Source: Bagarius yarrelli (Eukaryota > Chordata > Actinopteri > Siluriformes > Sisoridae). Taken from it: 64,000 bases of DNA. The notes beneath the pieces are model-generated. The model made no database searches, was not told where the DNA came from, and saw only the letters and a program-made list of their open reading frames with translations. The DNA lies in NCBI GenBank assembly GCA_005784505.1, contig VCAZ01000008.1:10161263-10225262 (forward strand), in the 5' to 3' direction. Position 1 is the first letter of the stretch; every line of letters starts with the position of its first letter. Shown here in pieces: positions 23,501 to 37,170 of the stretch. A program made the translations under genes and the position numbers.

Positions 23501-26500
23501 TACATCATAGCTGGTCTCACCACTGTCTCTAAACCGTACATCATAGCTGGTCTCACCACTTTCTTGTACACCTTCTACTTAATTCTAGCTGATATTCTCC
23601 TGTCACACATCAATAATGACACGTTTCTCCACCCATTCAAACCTGCCTGTACTCGCTTCTCAACCACTTTTACACACACTCCATTGCTCTGGACTGTCGA
23701 CCCCCAAGTAGTTAAACTCCTGTACCTTCTTTACCTCCTCGCCCTGTAATCTCACTAAACACTGAGCTACCATTTTCCAACAGAGACCTTTTTGATTTCC
23801 ATCTATCCGTCGGAAAACATCATTATATGACGGGCTAAAGTGGAAAAGGAAAATTCTGTTTCTTCGAGTTTTTACAATTTTGCAATCGCAAAACAAGCTC
23901 ATTTAGGCAAAATCCATGATATTTTAGCAAGTTTTTCTGCAGGTTTCTGAGAAACAGCATGCAACATCATTAAAACCTACATTTGGCTAATGCCCTCTCA
24001 TTCACAGCTGTGGAACATCTCTTACATTTATTGTACATTTTTTATACAACTGAGCAATTAGGGGGTTAAGGGCCTTGTTTAGGGGCGCAACAGTGGCAAT
24101 TTGGTGGTGCTGGACAATATTTCCAGGGGCGCAACAGTGGCAATTTGGTGGTGCTGGGAATCAAACCCCGATCTTCCAATAAGCAGTCCAACACCTTAAC
24201 CACTGCTTTAAACAACTCATTCACCTTTTGAGTTTATATTTAATTAAAAACCTGCATGTCATATTACTTCCGCCTCGCTCTTCGTTGTCATTTACTTACC
24301 ATTACAATATTTTCATATATGGTTTTACACTTCATACAAGGGGGCATTTGGCAGATGCCCTTATTCAGCATTTATTTGTTCTGCTCATCTAAGCACTTGG
24401 TGTGTTAGAAGGCCTTAGTCAGGGGTCCAGCAGTGGCTTCTTGGTGGTCCTGGGATTTAAACCCACGGTCTTCTCACAACATAAAAATCCTGGTGGAATT
24501 GTAAAAGTAGAAGTATCTAAGTATAAGTATGGCAAAAGAGAAAAAAAAATCAAACGAATCATTTACTTCAAATGAGATGAGTCAGTTTAATCAAATGATT
24601 CAGCCTAAAAATTTGTTCTTTATATACAGTGTGTGTGTGTGTTAAGTAATCCCCATAATCATCATCCCGTCATCGCAGGAATTCTTTGATGATGTAAGCA
24701 GGCACTCATATGTGATTTCTTGCACGTTTATAATTGCAAAAAATCCAGCTAAAGTCTGTACATTTCTGAACACAAGCATCCAAACCTGCAGGATATCGAA
24801 ACCCACCACATGTTCTGAGATTCACCATTACACCACCTTTTATCCTTCTGTATCACTCTGAACGGTGTGTGATGTTCCAGATGACATCATTGCCAGGTTC
24901 CTGTCTTTCACTGCCCCAGGAAGGGCTGTTTTGAGAGGCACTGCTGTTTAGATAAGATGAGATCTGCGGAGGCCAAGATGTGGTTTGGTTTTATTTGTTT
25001 TGTCTCAAGCTGCTTTTCAGACCTATCAGCTTGCAGCAAAGGAAAACTCACTGACGTGTCAAAACCTTTTCCAGCACTCACTCCCCCTGTTTTCTCAGAG
25101 CTGAAACCTTCACCAGTTGTCTACGTTTCAATAAGAGATAGTACCCCAGCACTGAAACCAGAGACGAACCGGGTGCTGTATGGCGTCAGGAAAGGTTCCT
25201 GATGAGGAGATATTAAACCTGTCGTAACTTGTAAAGGCACAAGAAGTGGTTGAAGTGGTGAAGTGGTTGGACTTCTAATTGGAAGATCGAGGTCTGATTC
25301 CCAGCACAACCAAGTTGTCACCGCTGGGCTCCTGAGCAAGACTCTTAAACCCCAATTGCTTAGTTGTATAAATGTCGCTCTGGAAAAGAATATCTACAAA
25401 TATAAATGTAAAAGGTCGAGGAATATTGATGACCATGTGGAACTGACAGTGTGATGAAAATCAGTTAAGACTAGGGTTGTGTAATAATATCAATACAGCA
25501 ATCCATCGCAATATTTTTTTTCACAATTGTGTATCGATATTCTAAACTTTAGTATCGATACATGTTTAAATCCCGTTTTAAACTAATTTACATTAATATT
25601 TAATTAAAACCCTCAGTAGGTGTCAAACGACTTCCTCCTCCACTCCTGTAGTTGTCAGTGGTACATACGGCCATGGTAAGACAATGTGTTCGTTAGCTTG
25701 TGTGTGTTGGAATTTTATTTTTATTCTATATTATTTAATTTAAAGTCTTGCAATCTATTGCTTTATTTAATGCTCTAAAATTGTCTCATGGCTTAAGCAA
25801 GCATGACGAAAAAAATAAAGGACATGTCCGGCTTTGTATTTGTTAAATTTTTAGCTATTTGTTGACAATTTTTTTTATTGTTTTTAAATTTTTTAAGCAT
25901 TGCAATATAAATTGTAATGCAATTTATTGTGTATCGCGATCTATGTATCGTAATGCGTATCGTATCGTGAGGCCCTTGCCAATACACAGTCCTAGTTTGG
26001 GGACTTTGCTTGGTCCCCATAAGTAAATACTCTTTATTGATGTAAAGATAAAGGAAAAACCCAGGAATTAGGGTTAGTGTAATGAAATAATGTTTATCCA
26101 TTAGCCTAGCATTATTAGCTACATTGGACTGTATAGGGAGAAAAACCCTCTTCAAAGTTGACAAATATTTAGTTATTTTACTGCGTTTTCATTCAAAGTC
26201 GCATATTTACATAAATTATACACGAACAACATAAACACTGTGATTTGAAAGGAGTCCATAAATACAGACAAATAAAATTAATAATTCAATCAGACAAAAA
26301 TAATGAAATCCTCTAGAAAAAAAAATGTTAGTGTGTGTGAGTCAGAATATTAGCTGCAGTGGCTAAACTGCATTATTGTGTAAGTATAAGCATGCACATG
26401 TGAGTGTGTGTGGCATTACTTGGCTACATTAGCATTGAATTCCTTAGCTACTTCAGTAGTTCAGGTTCAGAGCAAATCCATAAAATAAAATAAAAAATAC

Positions 26501-26591
26501 GATTAGCGCTTAATCAGGACAAAAATAATGGCACCCTCTAAATAGAAGAGTCTCGCTGAGGTATTCGCTGTGTAAGTGCAGGATTCTCAGC

Positions 26592-26630
<39 letters not shown>

Positions 26631-27288
26631 GCAGCAGTGGTCACAGGTTGTACAAACAGCTCCCCTGGTTCACTAGTTTACTCACGCCTGTTTACCGAAA
26701 CCTCCAGTTTCACATGAAACCACACGCCTGATATGTAACTGTGATCTTAAGTTTATAAACTGTTCGTTTATGTATTAATTTAGTTACATAGTAAAGTTAA
26801 AGCCAACTCGAGACTTTAGTATTACAGAAAGGTGACAAATTCTACCTTCTAAAATTAATTGTAAGAAACTCCAGGTAAGTTTTCTACTCCTATAAAACAG
26901 ACGGGAGCTTTTGCCATAGCAACAACCATCTTGACCAAACATACTAATTACAACGTTTCTCGTTTTTTTGTATTTTATTGGGAAAAAAATAAAATAAAAT
27001 ACTAACTGTTCTTTGAAATTAACTGTTTTTAGTAGTAAGTCGTACTCACCTGTTTGGTAGATGTTCCACAACATTAAATACAAATATAAATGTTCTACTC
27101 CATGATGTAATAATGTGGATAGGCTCTGCCTCTGCAAAAAAAAGATCAATGGCAGCTTCGATGTCACTGTCTGTTTAGGTCCGCCCACCGATTCTTGCAT
27201 GCACGTATTGGGTAAAGAACAGAACAGAAATCCCCAGTTCATCACCCCTTTAAATAACAGCGGAGCCAGACTGATTTTTTTTTAAATT

Positions 27289-27346
<58 letters not shown>

Positions 27347-30300
27347 CTGTGTCTCTTTCTTTCTCTCTTTCTCTTTCTCCCTCTGTCTGTCTGTCTGTCT
27401 GTCTATCCATCCAATTATCACATGTGAATGAAGTAAATATTTTTTAATGAATTTTTCAGTGATACCTTAAAGACCGAGTGTTTGAATTGTTTATATCTGT
27501 GATTTGCAGTGTGTTTAGCAGAATCTCAGACACACTTAATCACACACTCTCTCTCTCTCTCTCTCATACACACCTGCATTTGTATTTGTGTGTGTTCGCT
27601 AATCACAGCCTGTTCCTTACTGTGCGTTTCCTACCCAGCAGTGTAATTACAGTGCATGTGCTGGGAAGCCCTGTGAGAGCGGCGTTTTTGGCAGAAGACA
27701 AAGCGAGGCCTGTGTTTTGCAGGCCCACACAGTAAACAGTGCAACAGTCACATGATCACATGACCTCAGGCTCACCTCCCGTTCTGTGTTTAAGCACCAA
27801 ACTCCTCCAAACCGGACCGGAGTGTTTACTGTTGCGTGGCCGTGATGTGTGGGTGTTGTTGAACATCTTAGTAACGGTTAATGGTGTGTGTGTGTGTCTG
27901 TGTGTTTAGGTCTGTTTCCTGCGTTGGCTTTTTGTATATAGTGTTTTTGCTCCAGAGATGTTGATGCATGACGTCCTGCGCGCACACATTGTCATTTCTG
28001 CTGCATGTTGCATTGTTCTGTCGCTTTCCTGCCTCCTCTTCCTCCTCTGCCTCCTCTTCCTCCATTTCCTCTTTTCAAACAGACAAAGGGGTTTTGCTGT
28101 AGGAAAATAATCAACAATAATTATTTTTATATAACATCACATCCCTTGACGTTCGTTATCTCTATCATACTATAGAAAAGATCTGCAACAAACGATTATT
28201 TCAATAGTCGATTAATCGCCGTGATTAATAAAGTAAACATGAATTGAGCAAGAAAAAAATCACTTCAGCTTTTAAAAACATATTTTTAATAGAGCTGTAA
28301 TTATTTTAGTCATTTATTCATCTTCTATACCCACTTATTCCCTAATTAGGGGTCACGGGGATCAGCTGGAGCCTATTCCAGCCACCCATAATTAGTGGTA
28401 GCGCAGTGGTTAAGTTGTAGGACTTTTAATTGAAAGATCAGAGTTTGATTCCCAGACCCACCAAGTTACCACTGCTGGGCCCCTGAGAAAGGCCCCTAAC
28501 CCCCAATGGGTCAGTTGTATAAAAAATATGAGAGATAAATGTAAGTCGATCAGGATAAGAGCGTTTGCTAAATGCTGTAAATTATTAAATAGCTTTGATC
28601 GGAATTAGACAATTTGACATCGTTGAACATTTGCAAAAGTTAGTAGCTGGTGGCTTAAATGGTTAAGGCTTTACAGTGTTAATTAAAAATCTCATAATTT
28701 AAACATTTACATTATTTGACAGACGTCCCTATCCAGAGCGACTTACATTTGTTTCTTTCATACAACTGAGCAATTGGGGGTTAAGGACCTTGCTCAGGGG
28801 CCCAACGGTGGAAAATTTGTGGTGCTGAGAATCAAACCCCAATCCTCCAATTAGCAGTCCAACACTTTAACCACTGCGCTACCACTTCCCCGACACTGAT
28901 ATTATATTTAATGATGATAATAAGTTGTGTAAGCGGCACCTGATGAAAGCAGAACCATTTTAAATGTGCAGCAATATTTTTCTTAATTCCTCTCAGGTTT
29001 GTGGTCTTTAAAGACTAAACACATGAACCAGAAAGAAAATAAACAGGTGGTGGATTGTTTTGGTTCTGCTGCCTCAAAGCCGGCTTCGGGACATGGTTTT
29101 GTCGTGTACTAAAGACAAATATTGTGTCTAGATTTTTAACGTTGTTGGCAAGTGAAAGAAATCAACCACACTTTTTTTTTTCTAGTCATAAATGTTTTAA
29201 ACAACATGGCACAGCCTTTTAACAGAGTAAAACTCTACGGTTTGCCAGCACCGTACTGGAACTCATCCTCGGTGTAAGAAGAATCACTGTACTGAAAAAT
29301 AAGCGGCTGATTTTCCTCAGTATCTACATGACTTTAAGCTCTTGCGTCTCTTTTCCTTGCAGTACGGTGCAGAGTTTCGCAGGTTTTCAGTGAACCGAGC
29401 GAAGCCAGGCAAATTCGAAGAGTTCTTTAAGCTGATCATGAACCTCCATCGCATTGCCAACATAGAGGTGATGATCGGCTACGCTGATCTCCATGGAGAC
29501 CTGCTGCCCATCAACAACGACGACAACTTCTGCAAGGCCGTGTCCACCGCACACCCGCTGCTCCGGATCTTTATCCAAAAACAAGGTACGCAGGCATTAT
29601 TAAATCTCCACAGGGTTAAAGATTCACAGTTACAGCATTTGGCAGACGTCCGTATCCAAAGCGACTTACAATACCCTTGGGGGTTAAGGGCCTTTCTTAG
29701 GGGGCCAGAAGTGGTATTTTGGTGGTGCTGGGAATCGAACCCAGATTACTTTTACAGCATTTGGCAGCTGTCCTCATCCATAGCGACTAACATTTATCTC
29801 TTTTATACAACTGAGCAATTGGGGGTTAGGGGCCTTGCTAAGGGAGCCAGAAGTGGTAGCTTGGTGATTCTGGGAACCCGGATTACATGTACAGCATTTG
29901 GCAGACACTCTTATCTAGTACGACTTACATTTATCTTTTATACGACCTAGCAATTGCTCAGGGTTCCAGCAGCGGTGACTTAGTGGTTCTGGGAATCAAA
30001 CTGATCTTCCAGGTATCATTCCAACACCTTAACCACTGAGCCACCTCTTCCTTTTTTCAGGGCTTTTCGCTTACACACACTCAGACCCATTTTCCCACCA
30101 GAAGCCAAGCTTTAAGGCTTATACAGCATTTACAGAAGTGTGTGTTTGTGTGTGTTTAAAGAAAAAAAAATAATACAGGACATGGGTTCAGTCCTGGAGG
30201 TGACTTCCTGTAGGAAAGGCTGGTGGTGTGACTGGGTTTCCTGTGGAGAAGCTCTGCTGTTCTAACAGGCTCTCGGAACTCTCGGATTGCAGAGCACGGT

Positions 30301-33300
30301 GTTTTCACACGTTTCGCTTTGTGTTTTTTTTAACAGAAGTGCGAACCACCAATTAAAAACGAGCATGAACAAAAGTACAGTCTTCTTCGTGGGAAATTAT
30401 TGGTGTGTTAATGACTATTAGGATTTATTGGAACTTTACGTACAAAAGTTTACGACAGGAAGCCTAGCAGGAAGTTTGCCTGCTTAAATGCTTATTTCCT
30501 TTTAGTTTATTTGGTGTGTTAAATAATTGTGGCTGTGTTTCAGGGTAATTTTCTGTTTCTTAAAATAAACAATGAGGTGGATAAACCCGAATTATTTATG
30601 TGCAATTAGCCTTTTGATTGGTGAATGTCGGATAAGATTTATTGGCAATAAGCCCCGCCCACTTTGGGTTGAAAGGGTTAAAATTCGGTGTAAACATTGT
30701 AAAAAATATTTTTTTGTGTTGAATAAAATTTTGCAAGTTGTTAATTATTCATTTTATTAGAATTGTGTGGATTTAATTTTATTACCGTTTACAATAAATG
30801 GCTAAAAAAAATTAATACCCAAAACGAAGTGCTGCCTAATTAACGAGCCTGTTCAGAAACAGTTCCTCTGACTGAACATGGTGCTCTAATTAATATACTT
30901 TATTGTCCACGCTGATTCACGTGTAGGCATTAACGCGGCGTTTCCCAGCAGTGACTACCAGCACGCCTCGTCTCCCTCTTTCACATTACGTCAGCTACGT
31001 TTTCTCATGATAGCACAAGCTGTGTGGTCGGTAGACTCGGTGTTGTCATGCTAATGCGGGCCGTTTCTCATAGCCGAGGCCACCATTCAAGTCCGGTGGT
31101 GTCTATTGTGTGTGCGGTACAATGAGGTGTGTTGTCACAGGGGAGTCCAGCTCTCAGGATGAGTAATCAGACATGAAGCTATGCGGTACCAGAGGGGACA
31201 CAGATTCCAGCTAGTCCTTTTTTTATTAACACACACACACACACATATAGCTGGTGAGTCAGTGACATATTAGTTAAAATGTGTAAAAAATGCGAATTTT
31301 AATGTTCTGGAGTTTTAGATTCTTTGGATGACCTGAAGTTGTGGAAAAAATGTGTCTGTGCCATGCCTTGATTCTAAAATAATACCTCAAAAATTTTCTT
31401 ACCTCTGGATTTTGAGTTATTCTGACATGTTATGCATAATGAGGCTGTAATTTCTCAACTCTATCCCCAGAAAGCCAAATATGTTCAGCATTGAGTGACT
31501 TTTTTCATGTCTGTCCCAGCAGTGGTGGTGGTGTTGGTTAATATGAAGCTAAATTAAAATATTTATGTGGTACAGATGGGATATGACCCACGATCGTGTA
31601 AGCAGGGAAAAAAATTACATGGATTCTGATATTTTCAGATCGGATTTAGGCCTTATTCGTATGTGGTAATAAATTTGATATGAATCGGGTCTGTGCATAA
31701 ACGTCTACCATGTAAACAGACAGATCAGATTTTCACCTGTCAGTGCGAGTCAAACGTCACTGTATAAGCAACAGTGGCGTGTGTGTGTGTATAAAACACA
31801 ACCGCGTATTTTGATATTTATTATTTTTGTTCACTTGGAATCAGTTTTGTCTGTAAATTAACGCACTATCAAGAAAAAAAATTTACTTATCTTAGCATAA
31901 CTTAGCTATTAATAGTAAATTCGGCCGGGCTGTAACAGGGGCTCTCCTCCTTTTCTTCTCCACCTTAAGACCTTCGTCTTTGTTCAATGCGTCTATTGAT
32001 TATCGTGCCATTTTTACTTCCTTTTCCTGTCAGTATGTCTACAATGGGTTGTTTGTCGTGTATAATGTAAATGCAGATATCGGATACAAGGCAGTTCTAA
32101 AATATGATGTAAGCAGTTCATCAACAAAAAAAAAAAAAATCGAATATAGTCACCAAATTGGAACATTGAGATCTGCAGTGTAAATGCAGCTTTTTAAAAA
32201 TGGAACGTCTCTTACCGCAACCCAACAGCGTCCTGACTCATTTTATATCCGATTCACAGCTATAAAATTAAAAATTTGCCTCAGTTACTAACTTTAAATG
32301 TGCATGTAGAGTAAAAAATATTGCATTTATATAGTAAAATTACTAAATATATGCAATCCAGATTAAAATGTTGTCCTTATTCCTCTCAACCTTTTCAATT
32401 CGAACCTCCATCTACTCAACACTGCGGACTTCCTTTATTTATCCAGAAAACAAACCCTGAAGCCTTCTGCCTCAGTTTCCATTCTCTTGGCCTTTGGCGT
32501 TATCTTTTATTGCGGTAGACGCTGACTTAGAGCGTCCTGGCACTCAGGATAAGATTAAGACACAGACATGTCCCTGCAAAGCCCCTCGCCGGGGACTTCC
32601 ACTGAGACCAGCCTGTTACAGAGCACCTGTTCTGGCCTGTAATGAACTGGGACACCGAACGAACGTGAAAATCGCTGGGCGATGACTAATCAGAGGCCAA
32701 AGTTTGTCTTCCTCCATGTGTATCCTGTAGGGAAGAGCAGAAGGACTGGTGAGCAAGCACATGAGGCTGTACATAAGGTACAGAAAAGATTCTGGGACAA
32801 ATAAAAAAAAAAAGTCTTGTTTTTGTTTTAGAACACTTGAAGATGATCTAAACAAAATAAGCAAATGTGTATTACATGAATATTTGCCAATAACAATATT
32901 TCCACCAGTTTAGCTCTAGTTATATAGTCTAAATATTGTAGAGTGAAGATGTTGACAAACCTGTGGACATATTTTAACTGGACATAGGTTTAACCTCAGT
33001 TCTGAATAGGGATACGCTGATACTATGTAGTAGGAGTACCGATATATATTGTTTTCCTGGTACTCGCCGACATCGATAGTGATTTTTGTTTTTGTGGGAT
33101 TATTTGTATAGCTTCCTGTTTATCTGTTGCCATTTTCTCTTCTATTGCGAGGGTTAGATTTCAGATATTTTATCAGTTTACTTGTATTATAAGCCCTCAT
33201 TTTTGGTACTTTGATATTTTTGCGGAACAAAGTTTGCAATCTGCCAATTGTAATCCTTCATTTTGAAATTTTCCACACAACTAAGTCCGTACAAGTAAAC

Positions 33301-34198
33301 TGCCCCGGAAGTCGTTGTGGACTGAAAGTTCTGCCAATGACGTCACAAGAACTTTCAATCTGTCTATACGAGTATGAGTACGAGTACATGAAAATTGCTC
33401 GACCTACCCGAGGCTACAGTTTACATTGCATTTGATCACCTCAACATCATTTAGCTGTAATAAATGGATATTTGGTGTCTCTCAGATGAGGATGGGTTCC
33501 CTCCCAAGTCTGGTTCCTCTCAAGGTTTCTTCCTACTTCATCTCATTGTCCCAGTCGCCTCCGGCTTGCTAATTAGGGACAAACTTACACTTATAAAGAA
33601 CAATCTTTCATTCTAACTGCCTTATCTGTGTAAAGTTGCTTTGAGACAGTGTCCACTCTCAAAAGCGCTATAGAAATAAAAATAATTTAAGTTAAAGTGA
33701 ATAATTTATCTCAGTATCGGGTCTGACACAGTTACCAGTATCGGTATCGGTGCATCCCTACCTCTGAAGTTAATCGGATTATTATTATTATTAATTATTA
33801 AAGATGGAACCGTGGGTATATTTCACATGACAGACATAACATGATAAAATAGGTAAAGAGACAACAGCTATGATGAAATATGCAACAATGACATCATCGC
33901 TTGCTAAGAATTTTTATTAAAATGAGAATCAAGAGGTTTCAGAACTTGAAATGAAGCGATAATTTTTGAGACTTTGAGACCGCCTTTTTAGGAATGTTCC
34001 ACTCGCAAAGTTCTTCTAGTTTTAAAATTTACGTGACACCGAAAGCACTGGATATAAAATATATAAAAGCCTGGAGAATTTAATTGGTCTTCTGCTTGTG
34101 GAGGAAATGGCAAATCACATTTTTTTTTTTTACACAAACCAGAAAAGCAATGATACTTCAGAAATAGGGGAAAATGGAAATTTTACCAAACCACAGAA

Positions 34199-34265
<67 letters not shown>

Positions 34266-35988
34266 ACCATGTGGGTTTGGGTTAATTAACAGAGGCTTTA
34301 AGGAGTGCTGTGTTTGTGTGTTTGTTGTGCATTTAATCGTTAGGCCTTGACATAAAAAAAAACTAAGGGACGTACACTATATGGACAAAAGTTTGTGGAC
34401 CCCTAACCAGCACACCCACATTGGTTTGTCCTTCCCAAACTACTGCCACAAAGTCAGAAGCCCACATTCTTCCAGAATGCTTTTGTATTTTGCAGCATAA
34501 CATCATTTCTTCACTGAAACTCGGAGGCCTAAACCTTTGTTCCAGCATGACAATGTCCCTGTGCACAAAGTCCCTGATCTCCATGAGAACATGCTGCGTT
34601 CTTCTGTTTGAGGTAGAAGAACTCGAGTGTCCTGTACAGAGAGTCCTGACCCTTTAAACTGAACACCTTTGGGATGAATTGGAGCACCGACTGAACCCCA
34701 GACCTCCTCATCTCAACATTAATGTCCAAAGTGTATTCGGTGTTCAGTTCTCTGTATTCAGTTATCAGTTGATGTATGAAGCGGTGATTATCAGTGATTG
34801 TTTTGGCTTGAGTTTTATAGTGGAAATCCTAAATCTGTTACCGAGAGAACAAAAGCTTGGCACGGGTTGAATAGAGCTCAATCATCGTTCTATGGAGTAA
34901 GAAAGCTTTTGCTCTGGGATTGTTGCCTTGTTCACTGAAGTGCATGGCCTTTTTTGTTATTTTTTTTTTGCCATTCACAAAAAAAAAAAAGCACTTTTCT
35001 TGCCTGTATGGGGGTTTTTTCAGACGGTTTTTAATCCATCACCATTGGAAAACTCCCCAATTTCAGCATGGTAAATTTTAGGAAATTGCTTATTTAAGAG
35101 GCCGCTTGGTAAACTTGTCTCGGTTTATTAGTTCAGGCTAAAAGCGCTGCCCAGATTCTTTCTCTTCAGAACATGTGAAGGAGGTTTTGGGGGAGGGGAG
35201 CAAGGGGGAGTCAGGGCAGTAGTGTAGGGGTGATGTGACCTGCTCTGATCTCTGACTCACAGCTTTTTGAAACCCCACTGCGTTCAGAACACACAAAAAG
35301 TCTTTCTTTGTCCTTCAGGCTGGCGAGGTTTGAATTGGTCTGGAATTTTTTTCACGATTTAACACGGTTCCTGTGTAACATGAGATTGTGGATAGTGGAA
35401 GCGTCGCTACTTCCTGTGTTATTCAATCCCCTTCTGGATTTTTTTTTTTTTTTTGTAAACCCAAATTTATTGTCCAAATAATTAAATCCTACTTGTAAAC
35501 TTAAGCAAGGACCTGATTCCTATTTCTGACTTCCCACTTCCTACTACCTATTTAACATTAAATAAACTTTATACTCTGTTCTGGGTAACGGTTTGTTTCT
35601 GCTCCATGCGTTCTCTATCCTGTTATGTAAGACCTTCAGAGGATTACGCAGCTGGTAGTTGGGTCTCGTCCTGTAGCTACATTGCTGTGGTTATTTTTGT
35701 CCTGGAAAAAAATATCCAAGCATAACTACCATTTTTTTTAGTAAAAAAAAAATAGATAAAAAAACAAACCCTAACCATTAATTGAAATTTTGTTTTGATT
35801 TTATGGAAGTAAAAAGATTACCAGGTTCTTAATCCAAGCAACACCAGCTATTATCTCCTCTCTGGCCCAAGGCTCTATAATTAAAAGTACAGTTTTTTTT
35901 CTCAGATCAGACGAAACAGCAGGTGTTATTAATAACAGGGCTTTTTTAAAGGCGAGAAAGAAAACCAGCTGTGGGACAACTTTCCTCT

Positions 35989-36037
<49 letters not shown>

Positions 36038-36275
36038 TCTCTCGTCTCTCTCTCTCTCTCTCTCTATCTATATCCCTCTACTCTGTCTAACGTCTCGCTC
36101 TCTCTCTCTCTCTCTCTGATCTCTCTCTATATCTACTCTCTCTCTCGTATCGTCTCGTCTCTCTCTCTCTCTATGTCTACGTCTACGTCTCTCTCTCTCT
36201 CTCTATCTCTTTTCTCTCTCTCTCTCTCTCTCTCTCCCTCTCCCCTCTCTCTCTCTCTCCCTCTCCCTGTCTACG

Positions 36276-36315
<40 letters not shown>

Positions 36316-36386
36316 TCCCTGTCTATCTCTCTCTACGTCTCTCTCTTTCACTCTCTCTCTCTCTCAACCTCTCTTTCTCTTTTCTC

Positions 36387-36436
<50 letters not shown>

Positions 36437-36494
36437 GTCTCTCTATCTCTCTCTCTCTCTCTCTCTCCCTTTCTAACGTCTATCTCTCGTCTAC

Positions 36495-36547
<53 letters not shown>

Positions 36548-36758
36548 TCCCTGTTACTCTCTCTCGCTCTCTCTCGAATCTCTCTCCTGTCTCTCTCTCT
36601 CTCTCCTTCTCTCATCTCGTCGTTCTCTCTCTCGTCTCTCTTATCTCTCTCTAACGTCTCTCTCTCGTCTCTCTCCTGTCTCTCTCTCTCTCTCTCTCAT
36701 CTATCTCTCTCGTCTCTCTCTCTCGTCTCTCTCGCTCTCTCTCTCTCAACCTCTCTTT

Positions 36759-36790
<32 letters not shown>

Positions 36791-36820
36791 TCTCTGTCTA
36801 CGTCTCTCTCTCTCAACCTC

Positions 36821-36862
<42 letters not shown>

Positions 36863-36922
36863 CTCTCTCTCTCTCATGCTCTACGTCTCTCTCAGCTTCT
36901 CTTTCTTTCTTTCCCTTTCTCT

Positions 36923-36972
<50 letters not shown>

Positions 36973-37132
36973 ACGTCTCTCTTCCAACCTCTCTCTCGCT
37001 TTCTCGCGCTCTATCCCCCCTCTCTCTCTAGCGAAAGTGCTGAGCTCCTTTAAAAAAAATTCCCAGTCAGCCAGAAATGTCCTTTCAGCCCAGACGTTTT
37101 TTTTTTTTTAAATTAGCAGTTCTTCCACAAAT

Positions 37133-37170
<38 letters not shown>

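Noticed and set aside
22811..23562. CRISPR-like repeat array
   Set aside because: Units are contiguous with no unique spacers and lie in a vertebrate LINE remnant.
26784..27245. 153-codon open frame on the - strand
   Set aside because: AT-driven composition, no recognisable domain, no splice or promoter context.
28391..28590. tRNA gene (A and B boxes in SINE heads, also at 9804, 21058, 45141, 48838, 61215)
   Set aside because: Pol III boxes are present, but no cloverleaf can be closed and each head continues into a SINE body and tail.
29342..29950. 202-codon frame as a single-exon gene
   Set aside because: Only 29363-29585 is conserved PAR-6 coding; the rest is intron and SINE sequence after a good donor.
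33826..33833. Further TCACATGA octamers near 26705 and 33822 as regulatory sites
   Set aside because: Single octamers are expected by chance about twice in 64 kb; no supporting context.
36173..37111. 312-codon Leu/Ser open frame and opposing Arg/Glu frame
   Set aside because: Both arise from the CT tract; no domain, no conserved start, no flanking gene structure.
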